From positions 9,014,383 to 9,078,382 of the forward strand of contig NC_089732.1 in NCBI RefSeq assembly GCF_035083965.1: a DNA stretch of 64,000 nt, read 5' to 3'. Under the pieces are notes generated by a model. That model made no database searches. It worked only from the letters and a program-made list of their open reading frames with translations, and had not been told where the DNA came from. A program made the translations under genes and the position numbers. The stretch is from Branchiostoma lanceolatum (taxonomy: Eukaryota; Chordata; Leptocardii; Amphioxiformes; Branchiostomatidae). Below are positions 56,384-64,000 of the stretch, in pieces; within the stretch, counting starts at the first letter, position 1; every line of letters starts with the position of its first letter.

Positions 56384-59046
56384 CTATACAATGTCATGGT
56401 GAACAGTAAACAATAGTTTGTTACCTGCCTTATTTCAAAGCTTACATTCTGAGAGAAGTGCACATACTGATCTTGATTTTTTGGGAGACCAGTTGCTGAA
56501 TGGTTACAGTTAAGTCATATGTCTAATAATTGATAAGTAGCACTTAATGTAATTTGCAACTAATAACCAAATTTGGGTACTTATATTTGCCTCCTTTACC
56601 CCTAAACTTTTGGACCTGTGGTTTTATGTCAGTGACCTTTATTTACTGCAGAATTTTACCACAATATGAATTTCCAGTATCCTTTTGATCGGTAGCAAAG
56701 CTGAAAATACGCAAACAAACAAATCCCACTTGTCCAATGAGAACTAAGTAGAACTTATCCAGATAGCAAAGAGGCTTGTTTGTAAGTTACTTCTGCAAAG
56801 CATTTCAACAAAAGTCAAGTCATAAGGCAAATCTGAGTACACTACAGATATAGGATGTCCGAAAAGTGGAAAAAAAGACATCAACAAACGAAAACCACAC
56901 TACACACATATTCACTAGCTGCCTATATCTACTCCCTCTAATTGGTGCAAAACTACACTTAGATGCAATGACAAGCAAACACAGCCAATGCAACCCTTCG
57001 TTTCAAAACACGAGCACTTAAAAATTCACAAAATAAGATCTAAAATCAAGGAATTCTGAATAATAATTGGTCCCTTATAACTCTAAAATCAAGCTAAGAT
57101 TATGATTATGCTTGAGTTTTACATTTTGTGCACCTTTGCACGATTAAATATTAAAACAAGGTACAGCCAATTGAGTAAGAAAATGCCTTTCACTTACTTC
57201 TATTTTGGGCTTTATATCATTAAACCTCTACTACAGTATTACTGTACAATATCTCTTGGGTGCCCCCCATGCACCACCTTTAATCACTGGTAAGTGTACA
57301 CAAGCATCACCATGTTCGAAAACCCCTTATGAGCCTCACAAGATCCAGACCAAAAACAATCGCTCTAAACAGACATCAAACCAATCTAAGAGTTTACATT
57401 TTTGAATTCTCATAACAATAATTTAGAATAAAAAATTTAGAATGGTCTACTAAAAGAACACCTGTACTTCCCTATTGTCAGTGGCAACACGCATAATTTC
57501 CCCCCATTACAACATGACTAATTAAGTACAATTAAGTGCTCTCCACCTTAATTTCGCAAATTTGTGATTTTTTTCTATACAAAAATAGACAATATTGTTT
57601 TTGTCATTTACATCACTTTGTTTTTGTATAAAACAATGGCCTACAATTATACCATTATCAGATACATACCTTATCGTATGTAATGTTTCATACGTATACA
57701 ACAGTATAGTTTACTCCCCCTAAGTGTTATCAATGTTATAGGTGCATAGATCACGGCATGGTCTGCAGTCATGGTCAATATTAGGCCTTAACCTACAAAC
57801 TCCCAGTAGAAATTCTTACCAAAGTTACAAGTGCAGAGATTTGTTTGTAAAGTACTTGGAAAACCAGGTATGCACCCTGGTTTAACTAACTCGGATTGGG
57901 ATGCACAGAATCAGAGTAATTTGCTGTCGATTCTGACAGAATGGCCATATATGGGGAACGGAATCCGTGGAAACCTGGGGTCAAGCCCTCTACAAGTCGT
58001 GCCGAAGGCTCGTCATTGGTTGCTGTACTTGTTATAGTGAAAATCGACTCCTGTACATGTGAATTCAAACATTTCTGAGTGTCTTGTACAAATTGTATCT
58101 ACTGTGCTGTACACTCAAACATACCATGCACCAGTCTTATAGATATATCTTTTTCTGGACATAATTATTGCTTTTTATAATTCTTCTCCCTTTTCAAGCT
58201 GCTTGGACAAATCCTGGGTTTGCTGACACAAAGGATAATTTTTTTTACTTTTCATCAAATTTTCAGAACGTTCATGTAGTGATGATTGGGTATACAAGTT
58301 TTATTCTGGAACCCTTAAATTTCTAGGTGTTGACACAAAATATTATGATTTATAATCACATATCAATCAGTATTACAAAGGTTCATAGAAATTTCGGTTG
58401 AAATCCTTTTTTTTTAATGTTGAGGATTTTATCATGAGATCATATCAAATTTTTTTTCGTTTCTGTTTCAATAGAAATTTGGTTAAAAATGTTCATACTT
58501 TAAGATTTTCATAAAATTCTGTGTCATTTGCAAACCAAAGGACTGATGTTGTCCTAACTAGCAGCTTAAAAATGTACAAATGCATCCCATGGGCCATGCT
58601 TCTACTCCATCTAAAAACATGCACAGCCAACATTGGATCAAAGTGCAACTTCTCCTTTCTGACCACCTAAAATATACAGAACTTTTGGATGGTGGTACCA
58701 TCAAATCTTACTTACAAAGTATGGGATTGGCTAGCTGAAATACATTCTCCCAAGTCTTGTTGTTGTTATTGTTATTGTTGACAGGGAGTGCGTATTTCAG
58801 CCATTCATACCCCAACCTTACACTACCTAAGGCATCGGTTTGTAATTCAACTTGCTGTTTTACACAATTGTAATAGTCATATAATCCCCTTTCCCTAGCC
58901 CCAATTAAAAATTACCCTCAAAGTTTGTGCTTAATTCGTGCAGTCATTTTTCTACCAAAAATGTGTGGTGCACTACCCACGGTGCACTGCTTTACCCACA
59001 ATCCCCCTGTCCCCATGATGTTGACATCTAATGGTGGAGGGAGGCT

Positions 59047-62000
59047 CTAGTAGTATGTATGCGTTGGCTTGAGCGGCTGTGAAGAAAGAAGAAAAACTCA
59101 TGTCAGAGGAATACAACCAGACAAGTGTTGTGTTAATCCAATTATCTGTATTTCACGCTACACTCAGTCAAACTCAACAATTAAGTTAGAAGTTAGAAGC
59201 AAGAGCAGTTTTTGCAGTCTAAATAAAGACTCTTTTATCTGAAAACAAAATGCATTCCTGTTAATAAGTCCTAAAAAACTGTTAAAGAACAGTACTATAT
59301 CAGAAACAAGAGGTAGGAACAAAGTAATGTATTTGTAATGGCATTCAACAAGCAACTCCTGAAAAAAAGGGGCAAAGCAAAATGTTGCCTGCCAAAGACT
59401 AATGGTAAACTTTGGTCTAGAAGGTGGTCAATAAGAAATATAGCAACAGAGAAAACAACACATTCAAGTAGAACATATGATGACAAAATGTCAGTCTTCC
59501 CACTTTTGAAAACTGAGTGGCACCGAATGACATCTTGGGGATTATTTTCCTCACACAACACCACAAAGCAACACAGCAAGTCACAAAACATGTCACAATC
59601 AAACTGCACACCACACTAACACACACAAACACAAAGCTGCATACTGAAGATATTTCGGAAAACAACAAAGCCCCAAATTTTAACCCTTCAACCAAACCCT
59701 CAGTGGGGATGGTTTACTTTGTATTGAGAGGTGATACGAAATGGAAGTGCACAACGCACATTGGTTTCTTGTGGGTTACAGTTAGTGTACACTGAACAAC
59801 CAAACACAACGATACGTCAAAACAGTGTTAGCGATGACACCCATCTGTGTTGGTGTTTTGACGGAAGTTTTCGGTTCAACACAAAGAAACTGTGACTGGC
59901 TGACTGCCTGTTTGGACCAATTGCTTTGGAAAGCAGCAAGCCTGGTAGGTTAAAATGTTCCCAGGATAATATGTCTCAAGACATTGTACACATCATCCAG
60001 CACGGCTGTACATAAAGCCCAAGAGTTTCTGAGGCTAAGGCACAATTTACATACGAGTCGACTTGGGGCTGTGTGTGTGGAGCTTTTGGCTGATCAAATG
60101 GAGTTTTCTACTAGCAAACGCTACTTGAGTGGCCTAGGGTTCTCCATGCACAGTCCTGAGTTGACTCGAAGTCGACTCAAAAATGTGTGTGTAAACCGGG
60201 CCAATGTCTCCTTGTATAACTGGAGTCAGAACACTTGTAACACAGATCAAAGGGAAAACTATGTAGATTTCCGTGTTTCATACATATAGCCCCCCTCCCC
60301 ACTGGGACCACCCATGCACTTCAAAGCAAACAGCAAGCAAAGGCTGCGGCACTGGAGGGAAGGAGGGAGTGGCAGCTGTTTCCCTCCCTGTGCACTTCAA
60401 TTAAATAGAACAGCCCAAATTTCCATCAGCCCCCAGTGCCGGCATCTACACACAGACTTACTGCATTAGTGCTTCGGGTGTTATATTTGATGACGGGCGA
60501 GCCCCGGAAATCAGCGGCGGTTATATCTGACAGTTTATTGTTCCCCCGGGACAATTCGGCCACTTTGATTTCGTCCGTTTTCTCCATGGACTTGTGGATA
60601 CGGTCTCGGTCTTTTCGCCGGTGATGTATGATGGGTTGGGATGAAGCAAGACGGAGAGAGCTAGAGGGGGGGGACAGGGTGAGGAGGGGGAAGACACAGT
60701 GTTAATGATGTCCCTTTACACCTAGACCTGTCACCCTTCACGCCCCTGGTGGGAATGGACTGTCCCAAACATCACATGACACAGTCCATTCCTGAAAACA
60801 GGGGTGACAGGACAACAGGTCAAGAAGATAGAGGACTGCATTAGGTGTTGAGAGGCATACCATTTACCACTACTGCTGGGAAGCTTAGACGTGCACAGCC
60901 TTGCATGGGCTACAGGCAAAGAGTGGCAACACACAGACAAAGGAAGATTACAAACATTGAGTAAAGATAGTGTTAACCACTTCCTTCACAGATACATGCA
61001 AGTTTAGAAATATTTGTCGTATAACACATAAACCATGCATCTCTTTCTTGTCATTGTATAAGGTAACTCTCTACATCAGTTTTAGAATCTTGTATATTCT
61101 TAAATTCCTATTCAACACACCTCCACGCACATGCATACCAAAATGCTATCTATACATGCAAAGAATACAGCACTGGTCCATCCCCCCTTTAAAATGGTTG
61201 ACCATTCCAATCCCACTCTTGACAAGGCAAGAGTTCTGGTAATGCCCACTGCACTTTTAGGGGTGGGTGTGTACAGTGCGAGAGATAATGCATGTTACCA
61301 GTACTTCTTCAAGGGATTAGTTCGCTCCAAATATCTACGGTATTCCTTCCTTGCAAACAATGGAAGAGAGTAGCTTTTAACAGAATGCGAGTTACGAATG
61401 CAAGTGGAATACGAGCGAGGAGTTTCAGACGAGAGCAAGGAATGTTCAGATAAGTGTGAATAACCAACTCTGAAGGGGAAGACAGGAAGAAAACAGAAGA
61501 AACCAAGAAGGAAAGAAAAACAATATGATGACATGGCAGTAATATCTAAAAAGAAAACAGACTATGCAGAAATAAGAACAAAAGAAATGCACACAAAGTG
61601 AATGCAACATTTGCAAGTACAGAATGCTATCTACTAGCACCAACAGAAAGACAAGCATTTTCATATCCAGTGTTCTCGCCAGGCCTTTTCAGCATAGGGG
61701 CCCCTGATGCTGTAATCTGAACCCCCGATGCTGTGATCTGGACCCCGATGCTGTGTTTCAACCAGCATAGGGGTGTTTCATTCTGGGAAGAACCTTCATA
61801 AATCTTATAAAAAGTTCTTATTTGGCTTTAGAATGAGTCTGTGACAGGAAAAAACTTCAATTCACAAAATCTATCCCTCAAAATGCAGTAAATAGTGTTT
61901 TATTTGGTTACGAATTTCAAAATTTTGTGCGGGAAGATGCCAGATTCCCAACTGTTATCATGGCTTTGGCACTCCGTGAGTGACTTGCGCCGCGCAAAGT

Positions 62001-63757
62001 TGGACTTCCGTACCTTACCCCTACACTGTGAAAAAATCCTGGTGAGAACACTGATATCCATGTGTTTTCAGCTCTTTTTGTTTGACTTTAGGCCACATCA
62101 ATTTATTTCCTTGGTTCTTAGAAATCCTAAAGTAAAGAGAGGTAAAGATGAAGACAGAAGAATGGGAGGAAAAATTACATCTGACAATAGTCACTCCCTC
62201 AAACTTAACAATGAAAGGTACTTTCCTCTTAGACTCTGTTAGAATAAATTGGTGCTGCCTTCAAAGCCAGTCAAATGAAATTTCCCACATCATTTACGTA
62301 AAAATTTGATCTTTTCTAAAACACTTGACGTGTAGCTTCAAATTAATTGTCTAAAGCATGCTCTTTGGTGGGACAAATTAGCTTTACGGATCGTGACGTC
62401 ATCGAAAAGGACTCCTAGCCATACTAGCTGATGTAAGAGTCCTTTCTGTCACGTTACAATTTGTCCCACCAAAGAAGACAAAGATATTTACATAAATGTT
62501 CTCAGAAAAGACCAATTTTTTACATGAATAATAGAGAAATTTTCATTTCACTGGCACTTCAATGAGGAGACTGGAGGAATCCTGTGTCCCGTGTTTTCTC
62601 GTACCTTTTTAACGCTGCGGTGGCGGTACTGGCCGTGCTTCGTGTCGTACGCTTGATGACGGAGGAACTGGAGCTGACTTTGGAAGACTTTAGGGGGGAC
62701 ATGACACCTTGGCTGTTATTGGACGATATCCTAGAGGAAAGGGACACACTGAAATCAGTCATAGAAGTCAGAAATAGCAAAACACAAAAAATACACTTTT
62801 ACTGCAGTACCAAAAAAGCAGCCAGGGGGCCCAAAAATCTGCTTTTTTCAATGGGTCCATACCTAACCATGTACTGAATATCATAGCAATCCAACCATAG
62901 CTTCTTTCTTGAGCAATTCTCTAACTTCTAAGAATCTCAAACATACATACACACATGATGTGGCATGTTAAGGGGTGGTTCATTACCTTATACATGATGT
63001 GCCTCTAACAAGGGGATAACCATTTCATCACATGATGTGGTATATCAAAAGGAATAAGATGAGGAATATTTCAGTACCTAAAGGGTTGAGATGATGACCT
63101 AGAATGCATTTTGGCGTCGTCCAATCTGCATGCAAGAAGACAAGGGAGATGGAAGAAAAAAAGACCATTAACGATACATAAAAGGATTTACAGGATAAAA
63201 TTTACCACTGCAAACATGCACTGAAGCAAACCACAGGTGGAGATACGAACAAGCTTGTTAATGGAAAATGTCAGAAATAGTTAGAGAACAAAATGCGTAT
63301 TAATTGTTAGAATATCGGTGAAACAAAATCTAGGGGTTTTTAGTTCACACAGCAAAGCATGTCACATCCAAGTGCTTCACACATACAAAAGAAAATCTAT
63401 CTTACTAGTGCAACTGTGCATTGAGAGTGGCACATTTTGATGCATCCAATTGGTCACAAATTGACCAATCTCTATCTCCTGATTGGTCAAGAGGGGACCA
63501 ATCACAAGGAAAAATTTATACCTTCTTAAAAGTTAGCCTCAAATCTTGTGCAATATCTAAACCACCAAAGAACCTTTAAGCCTTGCCAAAAACACAACGC
63601 TTCAGTTAAGGTGTATTAAAGCCCGACAGAAAGAGGACGGTACTGACTTGATGGCGCCTGTGCTTGCAGACCGCGGGTGTTTGCGGGCTTTGATCTGCCG
63701 CAGTTTGTCGCCTTGCGTCATGGACAGGCTGCTCCGCGTGACGGGTGGCACATACTC
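59047..63757 (-). CDS. Serine- and basic-rich protein, C-terminal 169 residues (5' partial)
   Basis: Minus-strand exons 63757-63648, 63125-63099, 62748-62605, 60660-60462 and 59076-59047 join in phase through GT-AG introns. The second is a 27-bp microexon. The sequence runs EYVPPVTRSSLSMTQGDKLR, KARKHPRSASTGAIK, LDDAKMHSS, VSLSSRISSNNSQGVMSPLK, a Ser/Thr run (SSKVSSSSSVIKRTTRSTAS), HHRRKDRDRIHKSMEK, LSRGNNKLSDITAADFRGSP and ends NTRSTNAPLKPTHTYY. Composition suggests a disordered, phosphorylation-rich tail of a cytoskeletal or scaffold protein; I do not recognise the family. The exon before 63648-63757 lies beyond the window or was not seen. The first visible codon phase is 0. Confidence 0.7.
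61668..62053. mobile_element. 386-bp MITE with CAGTGTTCTC termini
   Basis: The left end CAGTGTTCTCGCCAGG and right end CCTGGTGAGAACACTG are inverted repeats with one mismatch. ATATC flanks both sides (61663-61667 and 62054-62058). Inside, CCCGATGCTGTGATCTG-like words repeat three times near the left end. It lies in an intron of the minus-strand gene. CAG at both tips recalls hAT-type elements, but the 5-bp flank does not fit their usual 8 bp. Confidence 0.65.
62363..62474. mobile_element. 112-bp palindromic MITE
   Basis: CTTTGGTGGGACAAATT at the left and AATTTGTCCCACCAAAG at the right are perfect inverted repeats. Inner arms also pair loosely (GATCGTGACG / TGTCACGTTA; AGGACTC / GAGTCCT). The whole unit could fold into one hairpin. 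It lies 131 bp from the exon at 62605. Confidence 0.75.
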
Positions 63758-64000
63758 CTAGAAGTAAAATGGGAAATACATCAATCTATACTGCAAATGA
63801 AAAATTATTTTCCCATATCTATCTCATTGTATTGTCCTTGCTTTCCTAAACAGTTAAGGGTTTTACTGTACATACATCTGAATAAAAAGTTCTTCTCTTT
63901 CCATGAAGAAGAAACTCTCACAGAAATAAACGCCCGATTCTGCTTCAGTTTGGGAGTTTTGCACCTTTGAATTTGATAACCGAGGGGCAGCAAGATAGAT

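Noticed and set aside
59295-59695. Cys/Phe-rich minus-strand frames
   Set aside because: Within an intron of the minus-strand gene; low-complexity shadows of ACACAC-rich sequence.

Overview
The window reads as a gene-moderate, repeat-rich, AT-leaning animal genome: many small exons with GT-AG introns, long introns, microsatellites, tRNA-derived SINE-like pieces, foldback elements and no operons. Single-copy genes such as ELOF1, a tandem-domain receptor tyrosine phosphatase and intracellular lipid-binding proteins, together with a membrane C-type lectin that has a tyrosine-motif tail, suggest an invertebrate deuterostome, most likely an amphioxus (Branchiostoma). The species call is an inference from memory of such sequences, not a database match. 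All exon models were built by hand from splice sites and reading phase.

Layout. 1-7198 (+): 3' part of a receptor-type protein tyrosine phosphatase with two PTP domains, both lacking key catalytic residues. 8495-10928 (-): a six-exon, 503-residue acidic/serine-rich protein I do not recognise, convergent with the phosphatase. 12563-15333 (+): ELOF1 (transcription elongation factor Elf1 homologue) with two alternative, homologous first coding exons. 17150-21693 (+): a four-exon fatty-acid/retinoid-binding protein whose last exon is overrun by a 37-bp tandem repeat carrying three TGACGTCA sites. 21.7-30 kb: mostly non-coding, with dispersed repeats and a 14-unit, ~100-bp satellite (28.4-29.75 kb) bracketed by direct repeats. 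30.07-38.16 kb (+): a type II membrane collagen/C-type lectin gene; its 3' part is duplicated in tandem (~2.25 kb), giving two lectin terminal exons behind one cytoplasmic/transmembrane region. 39.5-40.3 kb: head-to-head inverted copies of a possible first coding exon. 40.5-47.5 kb: a mosaic of nested foldback elements, including an 800-bp PIF/Harbinger-like element with a Myb/SANT fragment. 49.4-49.9 kb (-): unrecognised exon candidates. 51.06-54.64 kb (-): exons 1 and 2 of a second fatty-acid-binding protein; a 100-N gap lies just beyond and exons 3-4 were not found. 52960-53067 (+): one well-bounded orphan exon. 59.05-63.76 kb (-): C-terminal five coding exons of a Ser/basic-rich protein with a likely ~3.5-kb 3' UTR.

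These are independent eukaryotic genes, not a functional cluster. The most notable observations are the doubly impaired receptor phosphatase, the paired ELOF1 zinc-finger exons, the duplicated lectin heads and the layered inverted-repeat elements.
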